Made by a program: the position numbers and the translations under genes
The notes under the pieces: model-generated
What the model saw: only the letters and a program-made list of their open reading frames with translations
What the model was told of the DNA's origin: nothing
Databases searched by the model: none
In this document: in pieces, positions 13,387 to 19,653 of the stretch
Position numbering within the stretch: the first letter of the stretch is position 1
Layout: each line of letters begins with the position of its first letter
Origin: JAEUJT01 sp044225205
Lineage (GTDB): Bacteria > Myxococcota > Myxococcia > Myxococcales > Myxococcaceae
Assembly: GCA_044225205.1 (NCBI GenBank)
Contig: JBGAIY010000109.1
Span: 1-19,653 of the forward strand
Direction of reading: 5' to 3'
DNA length: 19,653 nucleotides

Positions 13387-14415
13387 TCATTTCGGGGCGA
13401 CGGAGAGGTCGGTGACTGGCTGGCCCAGCGAAGGCTCCCCGATGCATGGTGGGGCGCCGGTCTTCAGCGGGTCTGCGCCGAAGAACGCAACGTATGCCGG
13501 CCGGTCGTGCGCGGGCAAAATCGTGAGCCCGGGGTCTTGGTCGTGCAGCTGCAAGAGCCTCTGCACCTGGGCCTCGGTTTGGGCGTCGTCTTCGTCGGTG
13601 AGGCGGCGCATGAGCCACGACTTGCCGACCCGCCGCTCGAGCGACTCGCCCACGTTGATGAGGTCTCCGGCGTACAACAGCCGCTTGGTCGCCGACAGGT
13701 TCACGAACGTGGCCACGCTGCCGGGCGTGTGGCCGAACGTCGGCACGACCACGACCGAGCCGTCGCCGAACACGTCGAACTGCGCCTCGTAGACCGCGTA
13801 AGGCACAGCCGCGAAGTCGATGGGGCGCAAGCGGCGCTGCAGCGCCCGGGCTTGGGACGGCACCACGACGCCGCGGGGGGCGGCCAATTCGCCGTTCACC
13901 AGGTCGGCTTCGGGCTTCGCCAACCACACGCCCACGTTCGCGGGCAACGCGCCCAGGCCCCCGGCGTGATCGGGGTGGGCGTGCGAAAGAATCACCGCCG
14001 TGGGTTCGGCCTTCAACGCCGCCAACATCGACGTCAGTGACCCCCGCGGTTCGTTGCGGCCCGCGGTCTGGCCGAAGACGAAGTGCTTCCACGCGCTCAA
14101 TTCGGCGGCTTCGGCCGCGGCGTTGGGCGAAATGCCACTGTCGATGAGCACGTCGCCTTTCGGGTGGCGAACGAGCAGCGCCGACGACGTGACCTCCCAC
14201 TGCGAGAGGCTCGTCGGGCCACCCGCGGCGAAGCCGGCCGCGACCGTGGTCCCTCCCGTTTCGAGCCAGCAGACCTCGAGCGGCACCGTCGGGGCGGGCG
14301 CCACCACCCGGGGGCCCTCGGCCGGTCGCAGGGCCGCGCCGCCGCTCAGGCCGAACCACGCTCCCAAGGCCATTGCCACCAGCACCACGGCACTCACTCG
14401 TTTCACGTCGCGCAT
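13387..14415 (-). CDS. Exported metallo-beta-lactamase-fold hydrolase, lactonase-like
   Basis: A 342-residue protein with a basic start (RDVKR) and a hydrophobic helix (VSAVVLVAMALGAWFGL), so exported or membrane-anchored. The catalytic domain has the full dinuclear metal set: H145-x-H147-x-D149-H150 in SHAHPDHAGG, H229 in FGHTPGS, D251 in YAGDL and a final H303 in PAHD. The late histidine and overall pattern resemble N-acyl-homoserine lactonases (AiiA/AttM type) more than beta-lactamases or glyoxalase II. Lactone hydrolysis, possibly of signalling lactones, is a plausible but unproven activity. The ATG at 14415 is chosen because the signal sequence starts there. A perfect inverted repeat typical of LysR-regulator sites lies 57-73 bases upstream, suggesting its own promoter although the sigma gene ends only 74 bases before it. 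Confidence 0.87.
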   Translation of the reverse strand: MRDVKRVSAVVLVAMALGAWFGLSGGAALRPAEGPRVVAPAPTVPLEVCWLETGGTTVAAGFAAGGPTSLSQWEVTSSALLVRHPKGDVLIDSGISPNAAAEAAELSAWKHFVFGQTAGRNEPRGSLTSMLAALKAEPTAVILSHAHPDHAGGLGALPANVGVWLAKPEADLVNGELAAPRGVVVPSQARALQRRLRPIDFAAVPYAVYEAQFDVFGDGSVVVVPTFGHTPGSVATFVNLSATKRLLYAGDLINVGESLERRVGKSWLMRRLTDEDDAQTEAQVQRLLQLHDQDPGLTILPAHDRPAYVAFFGADPLKTGAPPCIGEPSLGQPVTDLSVAPK

Positions 14416-14471
14416 GCGAGGTGTTTCATGCGGTCGAGCAAAATTCGCCAACCGAATGACGAAATACTCAC

Positions 14472-14488
14472 CATTCACATGGTGAATG
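14472..14488 (-). promoter_or_regulatory. Candidate LysR-type (T-N11-A) operator upstream of the lactonase-like gene
   Basis: The 17 bases CATTCACATGGTGAATG form a perfect 7-base inverted repeat around ATG and contain TTCAC-N3-GTGAA, the T-N11-A layout bound by LysR regulators. It lies 57-73 bases before the start codon of the lactonase-like gene, a usual distance for a LysR recognition site, and just after the sigma factor stop. Imperfect copies occur beside the lysR gene at 16477-16493 and 16507-16523. A factor-independent terminator is unlikely because no T-run follows. Confidence 0.5.
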
Positions 14489-14489
14489 T

Positions 14490-14972
14490 TTACCCAGGGT
14501 CGCCCAATTCGGCCTTCAAACGCTTTCGCGCGGCGTGCAGGCGCGACCACACCGTGCCCTCGGCGACCCCCAGCACGTCGGCAATTTGCGGGTGACTCAG
14601 GCCTTCGGCCGCGAACAGTGCGAGCACGGTTCGGTGTTCGACCGGCAGCCAAGCCATTGCTTGGGCGACCCGGTCAGAATCGAGCTTGGCGACCAGCGCG
14701 TCTTCGGCGTGCACGGCGCGCTCGGGCGCGTCTTCGAGCGCGGCGGCGCGGTTTCTCTTCGCGTTGGCTTTGATCGCCAAGCGAATGGCGATTCGCACGA
14801 CCCACGTTTGCACCTGCGACTCGCCGCGAAACTGGGGCAGGGCGCGGTACACCTCGAGAAAGGTTTGTTGGGTCGCGTCTTCGGCTTCTTGCCGGTCTTG
14901 GGTGATGCGCCGGCACACGGCGTACACGGTTTGCCGGGTGGCGGCGAAGAGGGCGTCGAAGTCGGCCGTCAT
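14490..14972 (-). CDS. ECF-family RNA polymerase sigma factor
   Basis: A 160-residue group 4 (extracytoplasmic function) sigma factor. Region 2 (about 3-70) includes DFDALFAATRQTVYAVCRRI, the DAEDATQQTFLEVYRALPQF-like core helix and WVVRIAIRLAI; region 4 (about 108-157) has WLPVEHRTVLALFAAEGLSHPQIADVLGV and GTVWSRLHAARKRLKAEL. It directs polymerase to stress- or envelope-related promoters when released by its anti-sigma factor. The ATG at 14972 is preferred over upstream in-frame codons because it gives a standard region 2 start and forms an ATGA overlap with the stop of the last anti-sigma frame at 14969. In this pair the anti-sigma gene precedes the sigma gene, the reverse of the usual order. 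Confidence 0.95.
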   Translation of the reverse strand: MTADFDALFAATRQTVYAVCRRITQDRQEAEDATQQTFLEVYRALPQFRGESQVQTWVVRIAIRLAIKANAKRNRAAALEDAPERAVHAEDALVAKLDSDRVAQAMAWLPVEHRTVLALFAAEGLSHPQIADVLGVAEGTVWSRLHAARKRLKAELGDPG

Positions 14973-15611
14973 GGTCGGCCGTCGAGCTCGAGGCGCTGCG
15001 CGCGCGCGTGTTGGAGGCGCCGGTGGTTCCACCACGCGACGGCGACGGTGGCGACGACCATGACCCCGAAGGTCGACCGCGCGGCCGCCTGCAACCGAGG
15101 GCTCGAAAATTCGATGACCGCGAACGGCTCATGGCGACCAGGCACACCGCCATGATCGGGGTCGACCAGCGCAAGCGCGTGATTTCACCGTCGAGGTCCC
15201 GGCGAAGGGCCGCGAAGAAGTCGGCCCGCGCCCCCTCGGCCAACACCCGCGTTCGCCGCGCCTTCGACCGCCGCAGCCAAAACCACCAGACCGCGGCGAT
15301 GTAGGCCACGGCCCCGACGCTCAAGGCCAGGCCCAAAACAAAATCGGCCCGAGCATCCCCGCCAGCGCACCGGCGGTGACGTCGAGTTCCACCTGTTCGC
15401 GCCGAAGTCGTGCGCCACCCGCTCGAAGTTCGGCCCACGCCGGCGCGTCGGTGGTGCGAAGGGCCTGGGTGGTCTCGGCGACGGTCGCTTGGTACCGGCG
15501 GCAGCCCTCGCACGTGCTCAGGTGCTCTTCGAGCGCCGCGCGGCGGTCTTCGGGCAACGAACCGCCCGCGAGCCGCTCGAGGTCAATTTCAAATTCGTCG
15601 CACGACGCCAT
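14969..15611 (-). pseudogene. Zinc-finger anti-sigma factor, split by two apparent -1 frameshifts
   Basis: The N-terminal part (ATG 15611, frame running to a stop at 15321) encodes CDEFEIDLERLAGGSLPEDR and a zinc-binding HLSTCEGCRRY (H-x3-C-x2-C), the anti-sigma domain of the zf-HC2 type, then enters a hydrophobic helix (GALAGMLGPILF) and stops. A second frame from about 15345 continues the helix (FVLGLALSVGAVAYIAAVWW), a basic/acidic cytoplasmic part (FFAALRRDLDGEITRLRW) and STPIMAVCLVA. A third frame from about 15130 gives EPFAVIEFSSPRL, another helix (FGVMVVATVAVAWW) and NHRRLQHARAQRLELDGRP, stopping at 14969 over the sigma ATG. All three pieces show strong G/C third-base bias and together make a normal multi-helix membrane anti-sigma factor of roughly 210 residues. 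Both junctions need a one-base step back, equivalent to a missing base near 15330-15345 and near 15130-15150. Mutation, sequencing error or recoding could explain this. Confidence 0.8.
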
Positions 15612-15645
15612 GGCAGTCAACGCTCGTTGGGGTTGTAGCGCGTCT

Positions 15646-16371
15646 TCAACCGGGCGTACCGGCCGTCAGCGACGCCGCCGGCGCCGAGCGCTTGGGCAGC
15701 ATCAGCAGCACCCTGAGGTCGATGAGCGCGTGCACCAGCATGGGCACCCACAGGCTGCCGGTCGTCAGAAACAGCTGCCCCATGGCGAAGCCCATGAACG
15801 CGGTCGACAGCACCCCTTTCCACCCCTGGTACCAGTGGCCGACTCCGAAAATGACCGCGCCCACGCCGACGGCGCCCGTCGCTCCCAGCCCGCCCACGCC
15901 GGTGAGCCAGTGGTTGAGAAACCCGCGGTAGGTCACTTCTTCGGTGATGCCGGCCGTCACGGCCAACGCGGCGAACAACCACCGCTCGCGCCCGGTCTTC
16001 GGCAGCAGCGCCCCCGCGGTGTCGAAGAGCAGAGCCTGAAATTTTTTGCGCATGAGCACGAGCGGCAGCGCCAAGCCGACCGAAAACGCGAGCGAGGCCC
16101 CCACCAGAAAACCCTGTTGGTGTTCGTCGAGGTCGAAGCTCAGGTGAAACCACGAGGCCGAGCCGAACGGCGACGACACGGCGAGCGCCAACCCGGCGAT
16201 GAGCCAGCTCTGCCAGACCCACCGCACATACGCCGCCCCCAGCGCGCCAGGGTCGAACCCCAACCGCCGTTGGAGCCGCCGGTAGTCGTACCAACCCCAC
16301 CACGGGTACCCGACCACCAACCCCAGCACCAGCGCCAAAGCCAACCAACGCATCACGTTCTGAGCGACCAT
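15646..16371 (-). CDS. CPBP family intramembrane metalloprotease (CAAX/Abi type)
   Basis: A 241-residue, multi-helix membrane protein of the CPBP/Abi family (Rce1-like). The catalytic motif E144-E145-x-x-x-R149 (ITEEVTYRGF) is followed by H179 in the VGHWYQG helix and H214 in PMLVHALIDL, so all active-site positions are present. There are about seven hydrophobic segments, starting with WLALALVLGLVVGY near residue 10. Family members include CAAX prenyl proteases, bacteriocin immunity proteins and regulators that cleave membrane proteins; the substrate here is unknown. The ATG at 16371 is strongly supported by GGAGGA 5 to 6 bases upstream. It is divergent from the lysR gene and ends 34 bases before the anti-sigma gene, so it probably heads that transcript. 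Cleavage of the anti-sigma factor by it is only a possibility suggested by position. Confidence 0.92.
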   Translation of the reverse strand: MVAQNVMRWLALALVLGLVVGYPWWGWYDYRRLQRRLGFDPGALGAAYVRWVWQSWLIAGLALAVSSPFGSASWFHLSFDLDEHQQGFLVGASLAFSVGLALPLVLMRKKFQALLFDTAGALLPKTGRERWLFAALAVTAGITEEVTYRGFLNHWLTGVGGLGATGAVGVGAVIFGVGHWYQGWKGVLSTAFMGFAMGQLFLTTGSLWVPMLVHALIDLRVLLMLPKRSAPAASLTAGTPG

Positions 16372-16476
16372 GTTTCCTCCGGTCGATTGGAGCCGCGAGC
16401 CCGAAAAGCCTTCGCCGTGGGGTGTTCTTTTTTTGCAACCGCCGAAAACCACTGGGCAAACGACGTCGGCCCAAGT

Positions 16477-16493
16477 CATTGCCCTGGTGAATG
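16477..16493 (+). promoter_or_regulatory. Candidate LysR-type box in the divergent lysR/CPBP promoter region
   Basis: CATTGCCCTGGTGAATG matches the perfect palindrome at 14472-14488 at 14 of 17 positions and keeps the T-N11-A spacing. It lies 24-40 bases upstream of the lysR start and 106-122 bases from the CPBP start. Its centre is 30 bases, about three helical turns, from the next copy at 16507-16523. Confidence 0.42.
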
Positions 16494-16506
16494 GGCGTGT
16501 GCCAAT

Positions 16507-16523
16507 CATTCACCGCATGAATT
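16507..16523 (+). promoter_or_regulatory. Second candidate LysR-type box overlapping the lysR start codon
   Basis: CATTCACCGCATGAATT matches the palindrome at 14472-14488 at 12 of 17 positions, keeps T-N11-A (TTCAC to TGAA) and covers the ATG at 16517. Its CATTCACC arm also pairs with GGTGAATG at 16486-16493 as a perfect 8-base inverted repeat with a 13-base spacer. Binding here would block lysR translation initiation or early transcription, consistent with autorepression. Confidence 0.38.
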
Positions 16524-17446
16524 TCGACGCGCTCGACCTCAATTTGCTGCGCGTGCTCGACGCTTTGCTGGTCGAGCGGAGCGTGAGCCGGGCGGCGGCC
16601 CGCCTTCGTCTGTCGCAGCCGGCGACGAGCAGCGCGCTCAACCGCTTGCGGCACGCCTTCAAAGACCCGCTCTTCGTTCGCAGCCGAGAGGGCATGGCTC
16701 CGACGGCGCGCGCGTTGGCCTTGCAAGGCGCGCTCACGGCGTCGCTGCGGCAATTGCAGTCGGCGCTGGTCGAGCCCGCGCCATTCGACCCGGTGACGGC
16801 CCGTCACACCTTTTTCGTGGCCGCGAGTGACCACGCCCAGCTCGTGGTGCTGCCGGCGCTGATGGCGCGGTGGGCCGCCTTCAAGGGGCTTCGCCTCAGG
16901 GTCGTGCCGTTGCCCCGCGACTTTCCACTCGGTGAGTTGGAGCGCGGTGAAGTCGACGTCGTCATGGGGGTCTTCGACCTGGCCCCAGGTGACCGCGCGC
17001 CCAAGGGCCTCAAGCGGCAGTTGCTGGTCAGTGAGCGCTTCGTGTTGGTGGGGCGCACCGGCAACCCGGTGCTCAAGCACCCCGAGAAGCTCGACCTGCA
17101 GTGGCCGCAAATGCACGTCGCCCCGCGCGGCGGGGTCGAGGGGGCGTTCGACCGCCGGGTCAAGCTCAAGCGCAACGTGGTGCTGTTCACCCCGCACTAC
17201 CTCGTGGCGCCGTGGGTGCTCGAGTCGACCGACCTGGTGGCCGCGCTGCCCGAGCGCATCGCCGCGCGATTCGTCGAATCGTTTTCGACGCTCTCCGCCG
17301 TGCCGTTGCCGCTGGCGACCGACGCCGCGCTGCGCCTGCACCAGCTCTGGCACCCCCGCCGACACGACGAACCCACCCACCACTGGCTGCGAGGCGAACT
17401 TCTCGCGGCCGCCAAGCTCGCGCGTACCCCCACCCAGACCCGCTGA
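16517..17446 (+). CDS. LysR family transcriptional regulator
   Basis: A 309-residue LysR-type regulator. The winged helix-turn-helix occupies residues 1-60: DLNLLRVLDALLVERSVSRA then ARLRLSQPATSSALNRLR and DPLFVR, a clear NodD/LeuO-like N-terminus. The effector-binding domain (about 90-300) follows with the usual two-lobe pattern (FVAASDHAQLVVLPALM, LERGEVDVVMGVF, LVGRTGNPVL). The ligand cannot be told from sequence. The ATG at 16517 places the conserved MNFDALDLNLL at the N-terminus; the frame is open further upstream but would run into the divergent CPBP gene. It is divergent from the CPBP protease gene, the typical position of a LysR regulator next to its target, and two candidate LysR boxes lie immediately before and over its start. 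Confidence 0.95.
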   Translation: MNFDALDLNLLRVLDALLVERSVSRAAARLRLSQPATSSALNRLRHAFKDPLFVRSREGMAPTARALALQGALTASLRQLQSALVEPAPFDPVTARHTFFVAASDHAQLVVLPALMARWAAFKGLRLRVVPLPRDFPLGELERGEVDVVMGVFDLAPGDRAPKGLKRQLLVSERFVLVGRTGNPVLKHPEKLDLQWPQMHVAPRGGVEGAFDRRVKLKRNVVLFTPHYLVAPWVLESTDLVAALPERIAARFVESFSTLSAVPLPLATDAALRLHQLWHPRRHDEPTHHWLRGELLAAAKLARTPTQTR

Positions 17447-17490
17447 AAGCCCGGGCGCCGAAGGCCACAGAACGTGCTATTTAGTTGGCC

Positions 17491-18858
17491 ATGAACCCAC
17501 AGATTTTTCGCGAGTATGACGTGCGTGGTCTGGTCGGCAAAGACCTCACCGACGACGTCGTCGAAGCGCTCGGTCGTGGCTTGGCCACCATGGTGAAACG
17601 CGCTGGCGGGGCCGCGGTGGTCGTCGGGCGCGACGCGCGCGAGTCGTCTCCCCGGTTTCGTGACGCTTTCATCAAGGGCGTGGTCGCCACGGGGCTCAAC
17701 GCGGTCGACGTCGGCGTCGTGCCGACCCCGATCGTCTACTACGCGGCCAACACCTTGCCGGTCGACGGTTTGGCCATGATCACCGGCAGCCACAACCCGC
17801 CCGAATACAACGGCTTCAAAATGGGCGTGGGCAAGACCACGTTCTACGGCCAGACCATTCAAGAGCTGCGCGCGCTCATCGAGCGAAAAGACTTCGAAAC
17901 CGGCCGCCCGGGCGTCGTCAGCTCGTTCGACGCGGTGACGCCGTATTTGCATTTCGTCAATTCGACCGTCACCCGTGGCTCGCGAAAGCTCAAAGTCGTG
18001 GTCGACGCCGGCAACGGGGTGGGCGGCATCGTCAGCGTGCCCATGCTCGAGAAGTTGGGGTACGACGTGGTGCCGCTGTTCTGCGAACCCGACGGCCGCT
18101 TTCCCAACCACCACGCCGACCCGACCATCGCCAAGAACCTCGAGCTGCTGATCGCCGAGGTCAAGAAGCAGAAAGCCGATTTGGGCGTCGCTTACGACGG
18201 AGACGCCGACCGCATTGGCGTCGTCGACGAACAGGGCAACATTCTGTGGGGCGACACGTTGATGATTTTGCTCTCGCGCGCGGTGCTCAAAGACGTGCCG
18301 GGCGCCACCATCGTCGGAGAGGTGAAGTGCAGCCTCACCATGTACGACGACATCAAGGCCAAGGGCGGCCGCGCCATCATGTGGAAAGCCGGCCACTCGC
18401 TCATCAAAGCGAAAATGAAAGAAGAGCACGCGCTGCTCGCCGGTGAAATGAGCGGCCACATTTTTTACAAGCACCGCTTCTTCGGGTTCGACGACGCGCC
18501 GTACACCGCCGCCCGCCTGTTGGAAATTCTGAGCAATGACCCACGCCCGTTGAGCGCCCACTTGGCCGACGTGCCGGTCACCCATTCGAGCCCCGAACTG
18601 CGCTTCGACACCGTCGAAGAAAAGAAATTCGCGCTCGTGAAGCGTTGCACCGAAATGCTCAGGGCGAAGGGGTTCGAGCTCATCGACGTCGACGGCGTGC
18701 GCGCGGTGTGGCCCGACGGCTGGGGGCTCATTCGCGCTTCGAACACCACCCCGATTCTCGTCGTTCGCTACGAGGCGAAGTCGAAAGCGCGGCTCGAAGA
18801 AATCAAGGCGCTCATCGACGGCACCATTGCCGCGGCCAAGAAAGAACTCGGCGGGTGA
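17491..18858 (+). CDS. manB: Phosphomannomutase/phosphoglucomutase (AlgC-like)
   Basis: A 455-residue alpha-D-phosphohexomutase that interconverts hexose-6-phosphate and hexose-1-phosphate. Domain 1 has the phosphoserine loop T98-G99-S100-HNPPEYNGFK; domain 2 has the metal loop D236-G-D238-A-D240-R; domain 3 has the sugar-binding GEMSGHIFYK then FGFDDAPYTAARLLE; domain 4 has the phosphate-binding RASNTTPILVVRYE. GEMSGH and RASNTTP are typical of the dual-specificity mannose/glucose enzymes such as AlgC. The ATG at 17491 gives the standard NPQIFREYDVRG start; a TTG two codons earlier is less likely. The product mannose-1-phosphate is the substrate of the guanylyltransferase at 10764. The ROK kinase gene starts at or within a few bases of its stop, so the two are probably translated together. 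Confidence 0.95.
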   Translation: MNPQIFREYDVRGLVGKDLTDDVVEALGRGLATMVKRAGGAAVVVGRDARESSPRFRDAFIKGVVATGLNAVDVGVVPTPIVYYAANTLPVDGLAMITGSHNPPEYNGFKMGVGKTTFYGQTIQELRALIERKDFETGRPGVVSSFDAVTPYLHFVNSTVTRGSRKLKVVVDAGNGVGGIVSVPMLEKLGYDVVPLFCEPDGRFPNHHADPTIAKNLELLIAEVKKQKADLGVAYDGDADRIGVVDEQGNILWGDTLMILLSRAVLKDVPGATIVGEVKCSLTMYDDIKAKGGRAIMWKAGHSLIKAKMKEEHALLAGEMSGHIFYKHRFFGFDDAPYTAARLLEILSNDPRPLSAHLADVPVTHSSPELRFDTVEEKKFALVKRCTEMLRAKGFELIDVDGVRAVWPDGWGLIRASNTTPILVVRYEAKSKARLEEIKALIDGTIAAAKKELGG

Positions 18859-18860
18859 GC

Positions 18861-19653
18861 GTGGCCTCGCCGTTCGCGCTCGGGCTCGACATTGGCGGCT
18901 CGACCGCGCGCGCCGCCGTTGTCGAAAGGGCCTCGGGTCGGCTCGTGGCGTCGGCCCGCGAGGCGTGGTCGTCGCGCACACCCGCCGCCGTCGTCGACAC
19001 CGTCGGCCGACTCGTCGACTCGCTCGGCCGGGCCCACCCGACGCCTGGCCCCGTCGGCGTGGGGTTCGCCGGCATGCTGCGTGGGTCGCTCGTGCTCAAT
19101 GCGCCCAATTTGGGGTGGCAGAACGTCGCGTTCGGCGACTTGCTGAGCGAGCGGCTGCAACGCCCGGTTCGCTTGTTCAATGACTTGTCGGCCGCCGCGT
19201 GGGGCGAGTTCAAGGCCGGCGCCGCGCAGGGCAGCACCGACGCGCTCACCGTCTTCGTTGGCACCGGAGTCGGGAGCGCGGTCATCGCGAACGCGGCGTT
19301 GGTCGGCGGGGCCAGCAACGTCGCCGGTGAATTTGGCCACACCAAGGTCGTGCTCGAGGGCGGGCGCCTCTGCGGTTGCGGCCAGGTCGGCTGTCTCGAG
19401 GCTTACGCCGGCGGAGCCAACCTCGAGGCCCGCATGCGCGAAGTGGGCCTGTCGGGCACCCCGGCCGACCTGGAGCGCCTCGCCGAGCAGCAAGACGCCC
19501 GAGCCCGCGAAGTGTACGACTTCGCGGTCGACCACCTCGGCCTCGCCATCGCCAATCAAGTGACCATGCTCAACCCGGCCGTGGTGGTCTTGGGCGGCGG
19601 CGTGCTTGCGAGGTGCCCGGGCATGGTGCGCCGGGTCGGTGAATTCATTCGGG
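18861..19653 (+). CDS. ROK family sugar kinase, probable glucokinase (3' end missing)
   Basis: The first 264 residues of a ROK-family (repressor, ORF, kinase) protein; the frame is open to the window end. It starts with the ATP-binding loop LGLDIGGSTARAAV, has VGFAGMLRG, the catalytic-aspartate segment NDLSAAAWGEF, the second phosphate loop GTGVGSAV, and the ROK zinc site GEFGH then CGCGQVGCLEAYAGG. There is no N-terminal DNA-binding domain, so it is a kinase rather than a NagC/Mlc-type repressor. Glucose is the most likely substrate, but other hexoses or N-acetylhexosamines are possible. GTG at 18861 has GGCGGG 5 bases upstream; an in-frame GTG at 18855 overlapping the mutase stop (GTGA) is the alternative. 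Together with the mutase it channels sugars into hexose phosphates. Confidence 0.93.
   Translation, partial: MASPFALGLDIGGSTARAAVVERASGRLVASAREAWSSRTPAAVVDTVGRLVDSLGRAHPTPGPVGVGFAGMLRGSLVLNAPNLGWQNVAFGDLLSERLQRPVRLFNDLSAAAWGEFKAGAAQGSTDALTVFVGTGVGSAVIANAALVGGASNVAGEFGHTKVVLEGGRLCGCGQVGCLEAYAGGANLEARMREVGLSGTPADLERLAEQQDARAREVYDFAVDHLGLAIANQVTMLNPAVVVLGGGVLARCPGMVRRVGEFIR

Noticed and set aside
16428..16434. Run of seven T as part of a terminator in the lysR/CPBP region.
   Set aside because: No GC-rich stem precedes it and no gene ends there on the plus strand; it is more simply an A-tract upstream of the CPBP gene.
16499..16504. TGGCAC on the minus strand as the -24 element of a sigma-54 promoter for the CPBP gene.
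   Set aside because: The required GC of the -12 element is absent at the correct spacing.

Overview
The window is a densely packed, GC-rich stretch (clearly above 60% GC by eye, with strong G/C preference at third codon positions) of a bacterial chromosome. Gene content and style fit Myxococcota/Deltaproteobacteria: paired FHA domains fused to a membrane anchor and TPR-like helices, a rhomboid protease with a TPR tail, a receiver domain fused to an XRE-type DNA-binding domain, and an ECF sigma/zinc-finger anti-sigma pair. The assignment is inference from gene content; no rRNA or other marker is present. I saw no tRNA, rRNA, CRISPR array, insertion sequence or prophage gene. No gap between genes exceeds about 145 bases.

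Layout. 1-420: end of a VOC/PhnB-like gene cut by the window edge. 432-2781 (minus): biotin carboxylase, a 70-residue biotin carrier protein and a crotonase-fold enzyme, a compact acyl-CoA carboxylase-type operon without its carboxyltransferase. 2871-3296: small helical protein of unknown function. 3315-3920 (minus): receiver-XRE regulator. 4008-5837 (minus): double-FHA membrane protein. Divergent from it, five plus-strand genes run from 5929 to 11828: rhomboid-TPR protease, exported hypothetical protein, NudL-type CoA pyrophosphatase, soluble transhydrogenase SthA, and mannose-1-phosphate guanylyltransferase.

11873-16371 (minus) holds an exported M20-family peptidase homologue, an exported lactonase-like metallo-beta-lactamase-fold protein, an ECF sigma factor, its zinc-finger anti-sigma factor, and a CPBP-family membrane protease. 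A LysR regulator (16517-17446) diverges from the CPBP gene. Phosphomannomutase/phosphoglucomutase (17491-18858) and a ROK-family sugar kinase cut by the window end follow; with the guanylyltransferase at 10764 they cover steps from hexose phosphate toward GDP-mannose.

The most notable points are: (i) the anti-sigma gene reads as one four-helix membrane protein only across two apparent -1 frameshifts, and its final frame ends in an ATGA overlap with the sigma start; (ii) a T-N11-A palindrome (CATTCACATGGTGAATG) upstream of the lactonase-like gene recurs in imperfect form twice in the LysR/CPBP divergent promoter, suggesting a LysR regulon; (iii) the M20 homologue lacks several usual zinc ligands; (iv) the crotonase lacks its second catalytic glutamate; (v) the receiver-XRE fusion. 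I found no clear evidence for a wholly new multi-gene system; the sigma/anti-sigma/LysR/lactonase region is the best candidate for something unusual.
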